NCBI GenBank assembly: GCA_029706075.1
Contig: JAINUG010000114.1
Coordinates: 1,302,001 to 1,366,000 of the forward strand
Direction of reading: 5' to 3'
Source: Aldrovandia affinis
Taxonomy: Eukaryota; Chordata; Actinopteri; Notacanthiformes; Halosauridae
DNA length: 64,000 nucleotides
In this document: in pieces, positions 1 through 55,454 of the stretch
Layout: each line of letters starts with the position of its first letter
How positions within the stretch are numbered: position 1 is the first letter of the stretch
Position numbers and translations under genes: made by a program
The notes under the pieces: model-generated
Told to the model about the DNA's origin: nothing
The model's database searches: none
The model's input: the letters and a program-made list of their open reading frames with translations, nothing else

Positions 1-104
1 GCACTGATCTTGTACGCTAACTTTGATTGTTCTCACCTTGTATTAATGCACATCTTGTAAGTCGCTCTGGATAAGAGCGTCTGCTAAATGCTTAAAATGT
101 AAAA
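1..104 (+). repeat. 3' tail of an L2-type LINE, truncated by window edge
   Basis: Nearly identical to the end of the LINE at 15240-15350, from gcactgatcttg through taagtcgctctggataagag to cttaaaatgt. The rest of the copy lies outside the window. Confidence 0.8.
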
Positions 105-904
105 ATGTAGAAGAACATTCTCAATTTGAGCATATGGAAGAAATGTGGCAGAAAAGCAAGATGAAGATGAACCGGAGCATTGCTACTTTTCTGTGTGCAA
201 CAATGAGTGCCTGTGGATTCTGTAATCGGTGGACACATTTAAGAACCCTAAGGCATTCATCTTTTCCCAAGCTTAAGGAAGGGATGCTTATGTGTCGTAT
301 GGAGCATCCCACATATGAACAGGAGAGGGAGCTGTGATCGAAGTCCCTTTGTGCTCTTGTAAAAGTGGAAGAGATACGGCTACAGTGGCCACTCACATAT
401 AAAGAAACAAAACTATGGCTTGGAAATTGATTGACATTTTTTTTACTTTTAATAAAAATGTTATTCTGATGCCTTGAAAATAATCTACATTGAACAAACA
501 GATTAGAGTGTACGGAAGTTGCTGAAAATTAAATGATAAAATCCAGGCAGTGCAGCGTGTGGCCAGAAGAGATATGAAACTCCGCTCCTATCTCAATCTT
601 TCCTGTTGAGTCCTGCTCCCTGAGAGTAATTAAATGGCGTTGACTAACAGTCCATATCACTGCAGGGGAAACAAAGGAGGCCAGGGGCCTCTGGAGTCAG
701 GTAGAAATGCATTCCTATAGTACTTACTCACCCAGTTGACTGTTGAACAAAGAAAAACACAATGGTAACCTCAGATAACACCACAACATACAGAAACATT
801 AACGGTTTGTGAGGTAGGTTACTGTTAGGAAGATAAGACTCTTGGCAAACAAATACTGATGAGATCATCAGTTAGCCTCACTATTCAGGCTCGTAACCTT
901 ATGG

Positions 905-1145
905 CACTTTTCCACCAGACAGTACCGTATGGCACGGCACAGTAACCAATCCGTGCTGCCATGTTTTGTCACTTTTTCCACCCCCAAGCGAGCCACACAA
1001 AACCTAAGTACCCGTGCTGAATTTAACAACTGCTCTGTTTAGGTACTAGCGAGTCGAACAGGGACCTAAGGGTGGAGCTAGCAATACTGCTGACCATTGA
1101 TTGGTCAAGCGAAATCATCACAGAATTGTCACGCTAAATCTCAGC
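905..1145. repeat. possible hAT-like non-autonomous DNA transposon remnant
   Basis: Contains ttttccaccagacagtacc and repeated gtaccg/ggcacgg-like words resembling widespread fish hAT-type termini. The matching second terminus is not clear, so it is probably truncated. Confidence 0.25.
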
Positions 1146-1528
1146 CCCACTCAGACACAACTGGCATGTTTTTTTTTCATCTTCATTTCGATTATTGGTT
1201 TTATTCAAAGAGTATTATATAGAGTTTGGCATTATTGTCAGGTTTATGTGATTCTATGAGTTAGATTTGTGTTACGAAAACTGAAATAAACACATTTTCT
1301 ATGAAAGGACAAAGTATAGTATTGTCATTTTCATTTTCATTAACGCTATTAGAATATATATTTTCATAGTACAACATTTTCATTCATCACATAAATCGAT
1401 TTTTAGAAAGATATAGGAAACGCTTCTATGCATTCCGTTGCTCAAGTTAAACCCAGGCCTTTGAAACTAAAGGATCTGAACTGGACAGTGTCAATGTGTA
1501 AGTGTAAATTGTACTGGAAAGTGTAAAT

Positions 1529-2290
1529 GTGATCTTGGTAAATTGCAATTCATTGGAGGACCAACAGCGTTACGTTTGGCGTCCAAAGAATGCAAGTAAT
1601 GTTGAAAAGCACCTCATGCCTAAGGTGAAACATGGTGGTGGATCTTTAATGCTTTGGGGTTGTTTTGCACCCACAGGCCCTGGGGCCCTTATTAAAATAG
1701 ATGGAACCATGAACTCCAGCATGTACCAAGACATTTTGTCCAAAAAACCTTGTTCCCTCTGCCATGAAGCTACACCTTGGCCGCAGATGGACCTTCCAAC
1801 AAGACAACGATCCCAAACATACATCCAAAGAAACTAAGAAATGGTTGACAGAGCACAAGATCAATGTCTTGATATGGCCATCTCAGTCTCTAGACCTGAA
1901 TCGAATTGAACATTTGTGGTTTGAACTCAAAAAAGCAGTCCACAAACATCAACCAAAGAATCTGAAGGAACTAGAACAATTCTGCATGGAGGAATGGTTG
2001 AGGATCCCCCCATGAAGTTCCATAACTTTGTATGACACTACAGGTGATTACTTGCTGTTAATGGCCAAGGGAGGAACCACAAAGTACTGATAACAGGGGT
2101 GTGAATAATTGTGATTCTTGATTTTTCTGGGAAAAAAATAATAATTTGTGAAACGTTCGATTGTGGTTCATGCCAATGCATTATTTTATTTTTTTGCATA
2201 AAATATACCTCATTACTTATATTGTTTATTTGATCTATTTTCTTCATCTTTATCAAGGGTATGAATAAAAATAGAAAAACGGAGCCTACT
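1529..2290 (+). pseudogene. Tc1/mariner transposase remnant
   Basis: Two overlapping reading frames encode parts of a Tc1-type transposase: VWRPKNASNVEKHLMPKVKH, GGGSLMLWGCF, then after a frameshift [20 protein letters not shown] and [13 protein letters not shown]. These carry the second D and the E of the DDE triad, but the N-terminal DNA-binding half and first catalytic D are missing. Ends in AT-rich sequence with ggtgtgaataattgtg, a Tc1-like 3' end. Confidence 0.85.
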
Positions 2291-2317
2291 GTATATATAT
2301 ATACTGCGGTCACATTC

Positions 2318-2455
2318 TTTTTTTGCCCTGCGATGGATTGGCGATCTGTCCAGGGTTTATTCCTGCCTCTCGCCCCTATGCATGCTGGGATAGGCTCCAG
2401 CCCCCCCGCGACCTTGACCAGGAATAAGCGGCTTAGACAATGAGATGAGATGAGA
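2318..2455 (+). repeat. LINE/SINE 3' tail repeat with ATGAG-type terminal repeats
   Basis: Contains ccctgcgatggattggcg, ctgggataggctccagcc, cccgcgacc and aataagcggcttagacaatg, followed by a short atgag repeat. This is the familiar 3' end of a fish non-LTR retroposon. Confidence 0.7.
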
Positions 2456-2638
2456 CATTCTTTTTTGTCACGTCAGATAACTCAGAGGGTCCCACTAAAG
2501 CTAGACAGTCTGCAGGTAAAACTTCACCCTGTCTTCATCCTCTAGCAGCTTTAATGAATGAATCACAGCCAGCCCGACATTATGCAACCCCTTCCATTCA
2601 GCATGGAAACTGTGAGAGAAGTACATTGTAATTATAGC

Positions 2639-2644
2639 TTTATT
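2639..2644 (-). terminator. candidate polyadenylation signal of met
   Basis: AATAAA on the minus strand about 1.3 kb after the met stop codon, in unique sequence just before the repeat-filled left end. No closer canonical hexamer was seen. Confidence 0.4.
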
Positions 2645-3959
2645 ACATCAAGTCATACTGATGACATAACAGCAACATGTACCATCATTCACAGATCATC
2701 TTCAACACAGAAAGACACTAGAAATATACATACCAGCTGTCAAAATCACAGGTACGACCATTGATTTACACAGGAATAATGGCAGTAATTTAGATGAAGG
2801 AGATTAAGTAAATCTCAAGGTGGCTATTACTTGTTCCAGTTGTTCTGTAAACTCTGTTGTTCAGTACCCATAATTCCCCACTGCAGCGTATATACTGTAC
2901 ATTCTGGACATGACACAAAAGACGAAACGTGAAAACGCAGTCCCTTAGTCTCTTAAACAGGACCTATGGTTCATTAAAATAAAGTCTCTGTACATGTGTT
3001 GTACCACTACCTGTAAATGTTCTACATATCCTACTCTTGGGTTGTTTTAAATATAAATTTTTCCTTTTTAAAAAAAATATAGTACAGCACTTCTAACGTG
3101 TTTACATATATTCTAACCTTCTGGTCATCACTGGGCCAACCCTAACAGCAGTAGGCCCAAAAAACACCAAAAGCAAACAAGAAACAATACATAGTTCTCC
3201 TAGAAACATCTGCAATGCATTCCTCAAAGGTGACTCATGTAGTATTTACAAGATATTAAGAGCAGATGAGAGGAACTCCAGAGATAATTACACACGCAAA
3301 ATATCCAGTGTACTGCTGGCCAGGTTGTACGTTGTTGGTTTTTTTCTACCAGTGGTTGATTTTAGCTTCAGTAACATCATCACATAGACACAAATCATAA
3401 AAACTAGGAGACTGCTTCTGACACTTTGCTGTGTTGACATGCAGAACATCACTCTGTGTGATACTCTCTGTATTCTTGATACAGAGGAAGTGAATCAAGA
3501 GTGAAATCTCCTTTAACCTTATGAAGTCCTTTAAGTGCCAAACCTCCCCCATCGACAGACGGACAATTCAAGTACACTTCAGTGACTGACGTTCCATACC
3601 CGTGCTTGTCTGAAGTGGCCTTGCCAAGGGCAGTGGGTGGAGCGTGGACAAGTGGGTGGCAATGAACAGGTCAAAGGTTACAAGCATCAGGTCAACAGTG
3701 ACTGTGACCAGGTCTTGGCCAAAGCCTTCTGCACAGGTAGGGATCATTGTGTCACACCCCCTGTGGGATCAAAGTTCATCATGTCCCCCAGGTCCAATAA
3801 CATCTCAGCCATTTACAATCATGCAGAGTCCCCTGTGGCTCTAGGATATTACCATGCTTAATTCAGTGTCTGTGGCTCATGTAAAGCAGTCTCTTGCCAT
3901 GCAAGCCTGTGGTGTCTCATATGGTATGCTCTCCTCACATATCCCATGATCCTCGACTC
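2639..3959 (-). other. met: met 3' untranslated region (inferred)
   Basis: Sequence below the stop codon has no coding potential and no recognised repeat family. The first clear minus-strand AATAAA (TTTATT on the plus strand) is at 2639-2644, giving a 3' UTR of about 1.3 kb. The extent is inferred; transcript data would fix it. Confidence 0.5.
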
Positions 3960-46324
<42,365 letters not shown>

Positions 46325-46331
46325 AGTGTCC

Positions 46332-48320
46332 CTGAGGAAGCCGAAACAGAAAAGAGGGAAGGCATCATTAATCACAGCTCACTCATCAGTACTGAAGATT
46401 GAACCACACTTAAAATAGAAACAACTCCAAACAATTAGAAAAGAAGGGATATTCTACAGAGATACAGTAGTGTATCTCTCGCCTGCCTGACTGAGTATAA
46501 TTCCTCTGGGCAAACAATATGGGTCACTTCAGCACATTACCATTGCAGATTTCCAGTGACACATGCAGTCTGCCCTATTCAACCACCCAGGGAATTGGTT
46601 TTAGTCTTTTGCCGGAACACTACGGCACTACCTTGAAAGCCAAGACATCAGCAGTTATTTTGCAGCCATTGTCACATAGCCAGGCTTGAGTAAGAACTGT
46701 GGTTGAGTCACCACAGGCAATGGACCCCTTGAATGGGCTTGTGTTGACCAGGCTTGACCGTGACTCGGTAGTGCGCTTCTGTCTGGAACGAAATGTGTTG
46801 TCTCAATCACGTTCGATGGTACAGACAGAGTTTATGTACAGGACCAAATGAGATAAACCCATTCAAAAGCGGAAACACTGTAAATGTATTAATTGAAAAA
46901 TAGTTAAAAGAGCCATCTCGCTATGATTATTTTTTTGGGGGTAGTCGGTCAGCGACACTCCGATCGTTGATGCTTATGCATATTTTAGACATGCAGAGAT
47001 TTGCCCGAATCGCAGGAGATATCTATCACTTTCGCCAAAGTTTCGGCATGTTTCCATGTTTTGGACCAGAAAAACTACGGAAATTGGTCAACATGGAATG
47101 TGAACAACATCTTCTAAACACTCTATCATGTATAGCCCAGTGTTCTCTGTAGCCAGCCCAAAATTCAACTTTAGCAAAACTCATTTTCATTGCACAAATG
47201 GAGACCCTGTATCCTGTTGTTTCGAAGATGCCCATTGTCGTTTTAAAATAACACGGAATACAGTAACAGGTGTTTTTTAACCAGTTATCCATAGATAAAA
47301 TAAACTAATAAAAATAAACTCCGTTTCAACAAGTTACCAACATTACCAAAATGTTTATCAATCTTTCGTTTTTAAATTAAATATGGCAATTAATATGTAA
47401 ATTGTCTTTAATATACCAGGACCATCGACATCATTGTTTGGGCTAAAGTATACATACTGTGCTCTTTCTCATTGCATTGAAAAATTATCTTATCTCTTTA
47501 AAAAAGGCAAATAAAGCCGGGTTCGCGTAGTAAAATTGAGTATAGCAGGTGCGCATGCCAGTGGTCATAGTAATGGAGGGGGAATTTTGTTTTCACTTTG
47601 AAAAGATGAGTAACTCCTGGCAAAAAACATCCTCCCTGTTAAATCAGTCCTACAAAAGGCACCTGTTTCAGAAACAATTTATCCTCGCAATTTCGATGGA
47701 GCGCTCACAATGGACCATAGAAACTACAACCTATCCAAACAGGAACTCAGACAAAACTTCGCGACCGGTTCAAATTTAACACAAAAATCGAGGAAGGTGA
47801 CTCATATTGCCTACTGTAGGCTAATGACGGACACGTGTGACCCTTTGAGATGCATACAGTAACACTTATGTATAGGAACATCTATTAGTACGATCCACGA
47901 TAATGCATGTGTTTTAAAAATACATGTGCAGCCTATATTATAGGTTATAACATGCACACAATATACCAGGCAGACGCAGGCACATACACTGATAAAGACA
48001 CCATGGGATCCGACTCGCAACATACAATGCTGATAGCATAGATAGCAGAGGTTATATGTGGCGATATTTTCTTTTGATACAGCCCTAGGCAACTACATTA
48101 CAGTTTAAATAAGATGATTAGCCTAATTGTAAAAAAAACCCTGATGGTATTGAACACATACACAAAACGTATGGGATTGTTGAAATAAAATATATTACGA
48201 TGCATAGAAATATTAATTATTCCCTATTAATGTGCAAGGGTGTTTAATAACACTTGACCCATACCAATATAGCACTCCAAAGGTAAACCGCCGATAGGCT
48301 AAGTAAAGGAACGCACTTAC
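46332..48320 (-). other. probable met intron 1 / upstream region
   Basis: AT-rich unique sequence between the exon 2 acceptor and the candidate exon 1 donor. No gene or repeat recognised. Confidence 0.5.
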
Positions 48321-48600
48321 CTCCGTTTTAAAGCAGTCTCTGCAATGTCTTTTTTCTGGTTCAAATCATGATAGAAACTCTAGATGCGATTCATGCACAG
48401 TTAAACTAAATAAACGTAAGAACTAAGATGACTCCGATCATGGGTTTCTACGACGACTTTTGTCTATTTCAAGCTCACATAAAAAGTTACTCCTTTTCAG
48501 TCACAACTCCTTCGCCTTTCACTCCGTTTCACAGGATGCGGACCTGTGAGTCAGACTTGAAACCCACAGCTTGTATCACACTGGCGTTCTGTTTCCTTCA
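48321..48600 (-). other. candidate non-coding first exon of met (donor at 48321/48320)
   Basis: A near-perfect splice donor, GGAG|GTAAGTG, occurs on the minus strand with the exon side at 48321, about 2 kb upstream of exon 2. Exon 2 has only seven bases of leader after its acceptor, so at least one upstream non-coding exon is required. The sequence above the donor (48450-48750) is richer in CpG than the surroundings and contains an AP-1 consensus (tgagtca, 48547-48553). The 5' end is unknown, so the upper coordinate is arbitrary. Confidence 0.35.
48547..48553. promoter_or_regulatory. AP-1 consensus site near candidate met promoter
   Basis: TGAGTCA, a full AP-1 core, upstream of the candidate exon 1 donor. 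A second AP-1 core, TGACTCA, lies at 47798-47804. Short motifs occur by chance, so this is suggestive only. Confidence 0.2.
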
Positions 48601-49208
48601 ATTCTCAGTCCACTGTGACCACATTGCGTCCGCCTCTTCGGTGCATTGGTGGTACGATCACCGCTGTTTGGTTGAAGTTTCAGGTGAGTCTCCCAGGTTT
48701 CAGCGTAACGATTGCGTCATTGAGGATGGAGCAACAACTCGCTATAATGGGGGCGTAAAACCTGCACATTCCAATATTGCCTCTAGGGTCGGATATAGCG
48801 GAATGCTTTCCAAACTGACAAAAAAGAACACTGCTGAAAATGTTTGAGCAGATTGCGAATCAATTCACCAGGCAGAACTAACAACACCGTAATATTGGTT
48901 GTCATCCGAAATGAATTGTGCTTCTGTTGGAATTGTAAAGGGGAGGTACAAAGACATAGTTCCCGCATGACAGAGCCTCACGAGACCGGGTTCGGCAGCA
49001 TTGGACACTACTTTGGAATTCATCAGGGAAATCAATCTACAAAGTGGTTTACATTTTAATTTAAGTGAATTTCAAAGCCATCTTTATAACTTTACTGCAC
49101 CAAATACACATTCGCACCGAACTGCTAGAGCGGCAGGATGGATGAACCTCGCGCTGTTGCCATATCTAGAGCTGAAATATGTGTACGAGCTGCGTGAAGC
49201 TCTCTTAC

Positions 49209-49290
49209 CTTCGAGCCATCGGAGAAAGACGGGTGCCAAGCAACACAGTACCAAAGGGGTTAGCAAAAAGATTGTTTGGTAACAGTTATC
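49209..49290 (-). other. alternative candidate first-exon donor of met
   Basis: Minus-strand CGAAG|GTAAGAG with the exon side at 49209, in a moderately CpG-rich stretch (48960-49250). It is a second possible non-coding exon or promoter for met. The boundaries beyond the donor are not determinable. Confidence 0.25.
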
Positions 49291-52200
49291 AAGAGTGCTA
49301 CATTAACACGCCCCTTGAAGTTTATTGAAGTGTGACAGCCAAGGTTCTAAGGACAATGCAATTTAACATATGCGGCAAACTTCAAAGAGAATTGCAGATA
49401 ATCACTCTTGAATAAAGCTAATTACGCTGGAACACGCCAGCGATTTAGGCAGCCAGGTTTATGGCTTCCTTTGAGCAAATGTAGGTAATAGATAGCCGGA
49501 GGGTATGTTTCATGCAAGCTGATGAAACAGCACCTATGAAAACTGACATTGAATGGCAGTGTTTAATTATTCAATTTCAAAATGTCACCTTAGATTAAAC
49601 GCCATATGCGAGAGATCAGATGCCATTGTGGCGAAACTGGGCCAGCCTGCCTCGCCCTCAACGCGGTTCCAAGGAGGGGTTTAAGCCAGCAGAGGGCTTG
49701 AGCAAGCTGCATTTCAAGATAATTAGTCAGGGTTTGTGAAGGGGAACATGGGGCCCACTGCATACGGTTTTTATGCTGGCTCTAAATCTGCATAAACTGA
49801 ATTTCCCTCTCCTTTATCAAAATGCGCCATGCAGATCTTTCAGCACCTCGACCCAAATCAGTTAAAACAGAAGCCCACTAGATATAAATTAATACTGAGT
49901 CCCTGAGGTAATGTGGAATTTACACATGACCTGATGCTGTAATACTCCTGCCCCTGATCATGTTTCTTGAGAGGAGAAAATCGCAGTTGAACGGCAACTG
50001 CAAAGGGTGTGCTCCATTCTTTCTCTTGCTCTTTTTCTTTCTCTCTCCCCCTCTCTCTCACACACACAGACAAACACACACAAAGGCCATACAAAATCAA
50101 TCAATTGAAAATGCAATGTTACAATTCAAAAGTACGTTTTACAATTTGCATGATAAAATAACTTATGTTATTACATTGAATACATATATGATGACAGCAA
50201 TAACAAAAGCACAATTTTATAGATAATTAATGGAATCCTTTGTCCTCGATAAAGCGGTATTTGGAGCATGCAAGAACAAAGTAGGCCAGATAGCAGTGAT
50301 CCTACAGCCTATTTTTTTTGTTTGTCTAGCGTGGTCTTTTCGTGGTGGCCTGTTTCAATGGCAAGGCACTTAAACTACATTGTTGCACGGTTAATGCGTG
50401 CCATTGTTTAGAATCGTTCTCCTTGACAGCATATATTTGCCAGGAAGTAATCTCTATTTGGAACCCCATAGATTTGTTGTTGGATGATCAATGCATACAT
50501 TTTAGTTGATCCGGTAATTATTGTATGTGTTATTGTTTAATTTGCACTGGGCGCCCATTTACGTTTTGTGTCCAGTGGATCTTTTTCAGTTTAGAGCCAC
50601 TTGGTCTTCAGTGCCTTGTGCAGGTGCAAGTGTGTTCCAGCCTTGTCTCTCTCTGGAACACGTGGTGGTCCTTTGCAGATGCTGGGTCTGTTTCACATGT
50701 GATCTGCCCCAGCTATAATGGCTCCATCCTTTAACAATTACAATTTAGATAAACATATACATATCCTGTTTGTCCCATTCCTGCGGAACGGTTACCCAGT
50801 AGATCCCAGAGCAATATTACCGCTGTAGTCAACCTCAGATCTACTGGTTCTCTCTGAGGAGGAATTGAGTGACTGAGGAATCCGGAAGTATATGACGCTT
50901 TATTCAAATATGCCATGCATCCGCTCGCCTCTCCATACGCGATGTCGAAAACGCTTGAGATTTACGGATTACAGATTTACACGGAGAATATGCTCGCAAT
51001 CCATCCATATAATAATAATATACGCCATTTAGCAGACGCTTTTATCCAAAGCGATTTACAGTAGTGAATGCATACACTTTCAGTATATGTGGCTTCAGTG
51101 GGGATTGAACCCACAACCTAAGCGTTGCCAACGCTGTGCTCTACCAACTGAACCACAGAGAACCACATAGTTTATGTAGTTGCCGTGCTGTTCGTATGAC
51201 AGGGAAAAAAATATTTGAGTCATTATGTAGTAATCGTCATGCAGTTTAGTTATCGTGTAATTCATGTAGTTATTTTTTAATTAAAGTAAATTTACTGATC
51301 TTTTCTGCTCTTTAAAATAAATATTTTAATAATTGTAACGTTCTGAAATGGCATATGCCGCCACAATGTATTTTGATCGTTTTGTTGTTGCTGCTGCCAC
51401 CTGCTGTCTTAAAGTTAAAATGCACTCCTGAATAGAAACAGCGAAGGTGTAACAAATGGGTTATTTTCGGAATTAAAGGTACAGTGCTATCTGCTGGGGA
51501 AAAGAAAGGAGCAATAAACAGCGCAGCAGTTTTCTGATCCGTCTTAATTTAACAGCTGTGCCATATATCACCAGTAACTAACCAAGGCCACCCGAGTTAT
51601 TTATCACTCGGACATCAATACAGACCTGAGTTAACTGCTGACTAGGAGGAACCTGCCATTGTAAACTCTGATGGATGCTAGAACCCTTAGGGGCTTCTTC
51701 CTGTTAATTTTGTGAATGATCCTACCTCATTTTCATCAATATAGCATTCCTTTAGCTGTATTTTGTAAAAAGTAAACAAAAATAGGTATTTTTGATGTGG
51801 ATTAAACCACAGAAAAAAATTATGTATTTTGCTTTCCAGTTAAAATCTTTGTTCTAAAAAATGGTTTGGATAAGAACTGGACTCAAGCATTTATGGAAAA
51901 GACAAGTAATGACATACTGAATGAAACAACATACTGAACAACAACATCCCATTTTACAGTCAGGACTCCACTGCACGGCCAAGCTTGTAATAAATAGGAA
52001 ATAAGGTGATCCAAATCTCATAAAGCTATCTGGAACAGTACAAAGACAATGTGCAATATTTGCTCTATCTTTGTCAGCCTGTTTGCTGCTGATTGGATCT
52101 CCACAGTCCTTAGATAGATGCTAGAGCGGTAACTGTAATAAAGATTTTATTTTTGAATAAAAATGAAAGCGGATATTTTGTGCCCCAGGTTTTGCAGTTT

Positions 52201-53078
52201 GGCCGAAGCTCATGTCTCTTTTTGTAATTACTTGCTTCTGACCTTTGTAGGCAGGATTATTTAGTCAAACCATATGAAACAAAACATTAATGCTATTTTA
52301 TGTTCCTCACCCATTGCCCTCTCTCCCTCTCCTTGAGATTGTTTTAAAATGTATCTCAGTGTTTATAGATACCTCTGAGGCCTTTTTAATTTCCACTTTT
52401 TCCACTCTGCAGCTTACCTCTGAGGTCATGCCAAACACAACTAAACCACCTGCTTCAAATACACCAGAGCTTTATTGACCAAGCTATTGGAGAACAGTCA
52501 CATATTGTCCTCTGAAGAACTAAATGGATGCAAGTTTATTGTTATCTCCATAGTTACCCATCCCCTTGCTCATTTTTGGTGATCATATAGGAGGACAATT
52601 ACAAGGTTCAATGGAAAACAGCCTCCGGTCAAAGAGGTTTGCCTTTAACAACAGCTGGGGCATGACCAGGCTGGGATTCCAGGTGTTTCCTTGAAGGGTA
52701 CACCCTTGTTAGACAGGAGTACAGTGAGTCAAAATACAGTCCAGGTGAGGTAGATATGCTCTAATTTGACTGGATGAGGTCATTGTAGACTCATTCATCT
52801 AAACAGCAGTTAGTCTCCAGTTGGGTATGGAGAGAAGACTGATGAGAATGATGGAGAAAGAAGAAGATGACGGAGATTGATCAGGATGATGGTCCTGTTG
52901 TCTCTCAGGCAGGATTGGACCAGCCTATATAAATAACCCAATTAATTGCAGGGTAATTACCATCCTGGTTATGTTACTTAGTACTGGAAAGTCCTTGGTC
53001 ATTTTTCCAGAAGTAAATCACTGATGACTACATCTGTTATTTTCTAAGCATAAAACTACTTTACTGGTAGACAACAGT
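49291..53078. other. upstream/intergenic DNA between met and cav1, left part
   Basis: No coding exon. 49300-49860 looks like unique, possibly conserved non-coding DNA. A family B SINE lies at 51005-51168; the rest is AT-rich and unremarkable. Confidence 0.65.
51005..51168 (-). mobile_element. tRNA-derived SINE (family B), fuller copy
   Basis: The minus strand reads as a tRNA-like head: ctgtggttcagttggtagag (A-box), an anticodon-arm-like gcgttggcaacgct whose loop would show GGC (Ala type), and gtgggttcaatccccactg (B-box). It ends in a taaatcgctttggataaaag / cgtctgctaaatgg tail and ATT repeats. It lacks the features of a functional tRNA (acceptor pairing), so it is not called as one. Confidence 0.9.
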
Positions 53079-54286
53079 GTGACAAAATAACGGAAACACC
53101 AAACAACATATGATTGCAATATATTATTTATTAACTAATATGGAGTTGGGCCACCCTCTGCCTTCAGAATAACTTCAATCCTTCTGGGAATGATGTTGTG
53201 CAAGTTTTGAACTGTTTCTAGTGGGATATTGGACTATTCTCCAAGATGGAAAGCCTCTGGTTCTTTGAGAGATGATGGTGGTGGAAATCTACTCTGCAAT
53301 CTATGTTCTAGAACTTCCCATAAAGGTTCAATGATGTTTATATCTGGTGAGTGGGGAGGCCATGGAAGGTGTTTGACTTCATCTTGGTGTTCATGCAACC
53401 ACTCTTGAATCCATTTAGCAGTGTGCATGGGGACAATGTTTGCACCATAAAGTGTAGCTGGTCACATAAAGTGACTTTGTATTCCTTGGCTGTAATTTTG
53501 CAATGCAGAATAATAATTGGACCCAACACTCCCACAGGATGGCTGCCCAAATCATAACAAATCCAAATGCCATGTCTAACAGTTGTGAACAGGCAATGTG
53601 GGTTGAACGTAGATAGTAAAAAGAGTAAAAGACGACTCATCAGACCATATTATTTTCTATCACTACTCAGAATCCAGGGTTTGTGATCTTTACACCAGGT
53701 TATACATTGTTGCACATTGGCCTTGGTTACAAGCGGTATCCGAATGGCAGCATTACCATAAACGTCAGCTATATGAAGCTCATGACATTTAAATTTCTGT
53801 TGAGATTGGGTCTTGGAGGTGTAGATTCAGTTCTGTGGTCATTTTTGAGGCCTTTGTTTTGTGGTTTTTAGCCACCATCCTGTTAAGGGTCCGTCTGTCC
53901 CTGTCAGTGAGCTTCGACTTTCACTGTTATTCTTTCCTAACACAGTTTTTCCTTGTTTGTTGTATGCTGTCATGCTTTTCAACACTGCTTCCCTTGACAT
54001 GAAATAATTTAGCCATTTCTGTGACTGACACACCTTCAATTCGGGCACTATTTGAACTATTTTCAAATCTGTTAGATCTCTCATGTTGATTATAAAAAGT
54101 GATATATTCATATATATATATGTATATATATACAGTATATATATATATATATTAAAGCGTTGGTTTTATAAAGTTTTTTATAGCAGAAACATTTGTAATT
54201 AGTATTTATATGCGTTGACTCCTTAACTGCGATTTAGTTACTTCAAAATAAAAAAATCTGTTTGATGTTTCCATTATTTTGTCGAC
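53079..54286 (-). mobile_element. Tc1/mariner element with terminal inverted repeats, decayed transposase
   Basis: Left end gacaaaataacggaaacacc (from 53081) and right end tgtttccattattttgtcga are inverted copies. The minus strand encodes a transposase C-terminus, HTAKWIQEWLHEHQDEV, PWPPHSPDINIIEPLWEVLE with the catalytic E, and upstream fragments in shifted frames up to about 54110. A (TA)n stretch at 54108-54152 is inside. Inactive. Confidence 0.88.
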
Positions 54287-55142
54287 TCCCCATAGCTCTC
54301 TTATAAATAAGAGATACCACTTTTCTTATATTTTATGTATACCATGAAAGGTTTGATCTTCATGTGCAGCAAATATTAAACCTTTCCTTATGAGGGAAGG
54401 AAAAGTCTAGTCAAATATGGCTTAGTTACAGGGATGTGGACTTTTTTCAGTCACTGCCAGAGGGGGATAACATCTGAGGACATCTTACACACATCTGATG
54501 TGTGATGGAATACATTACCACCTCTCCACTCCCAGCGAATGTGTCATTCTGGTGCTCATGATCGGTCTTTGTGCATACACCGTTAGTCAGGAGAAAACAG
54601 CTGTTGTTGCCCTCGGGGGTCTTCAGCTTTCAGAGAGGAGAGAAAAGCTTCTTAGTATCGAATCACTCCTCTGTAGTAAATCAGACTGCAGTTTTCAGAA
54701 CTGTGTTGAAGAAAATGACAATGGAAATTCACTCCAGCGAGACTGAAGACAAAAGAAACTGCAACCATGCCTACCCTCCAGGCATTGAAACAGCACAGCT
54801 ACTAAACATTTCTAGTTTTCTCTGCCAAATCAGACACTCATTCAGTGGGGTTGTGCTCACTCCTCTTAAACTTTGTATGGGTTGGAATCTGTGCTTTCTT
54901 GTGTTGTTGCATTTATTTCTTTCAAATCAAGCTCAGAAAATAAAATGAGACTCAATTCAACCCTGGGATCAAAATCGCTGTGTAGTGTGCTGTGAAGGCT
55001 TCATTCTACTCGGGTTCATATAGTTTTCCACACTCTACCAGCAGGTGGCGACATCCTTCCAGAAACAAATGTTCAGAACCTCACTTCACAGAATTCAGTA
55101 AATGATATGACTTTTTGTTATTTGTGTTGTTAAGAGCTCTGA

Positions 55143-55190
55143 ATGTGTGTGTGTGTGTGTGTGGTTGTGTGTGTGTGTGTGTGTGTATGT
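55143..55190 (+). repeat. (TG)n microsatellite
   Basis: TG dinucleotides with one interruption. Confidence 0.95.
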
Positions 55191-55454
55191 ATACATTTAT
55201 TCCAAACATCTCTCCTCCCTGCGTCCCAGGCAGTGTGTCATAAAACTTTATTCCTCCAAATTATCTCCAGTAATGAGTGTGTTTGTCTTTTGTCACCCTC
55301 CTGCATTCATGTTTATAATGTAAATGTTCTGGAAATGTCCCATCAGCAGCAGTGGCTGAATCTCTCAATTGTACAGAGAATCATCGCTGTGTTGTCTGGT
55401 CTCTCCCTGTTTCCCTCACTAATCCGTCCAGAAGGAAGAAACTCAAAATCCAGT

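Noticed and set aside
48428..48847. 139-aa plus-strand ORF near the met promoter region
   Set aside because: No recognisable domain, no splice context, ordinary chance length for this composition.
51005..51168. tRNA gene (Ala-like anticodon loop, A and B boxes)
   Set aside because: No proper acceptor-stem pairing; the head is fused to a SINE body and LINE-type tail, and a second copy exists at 35.2 kb.
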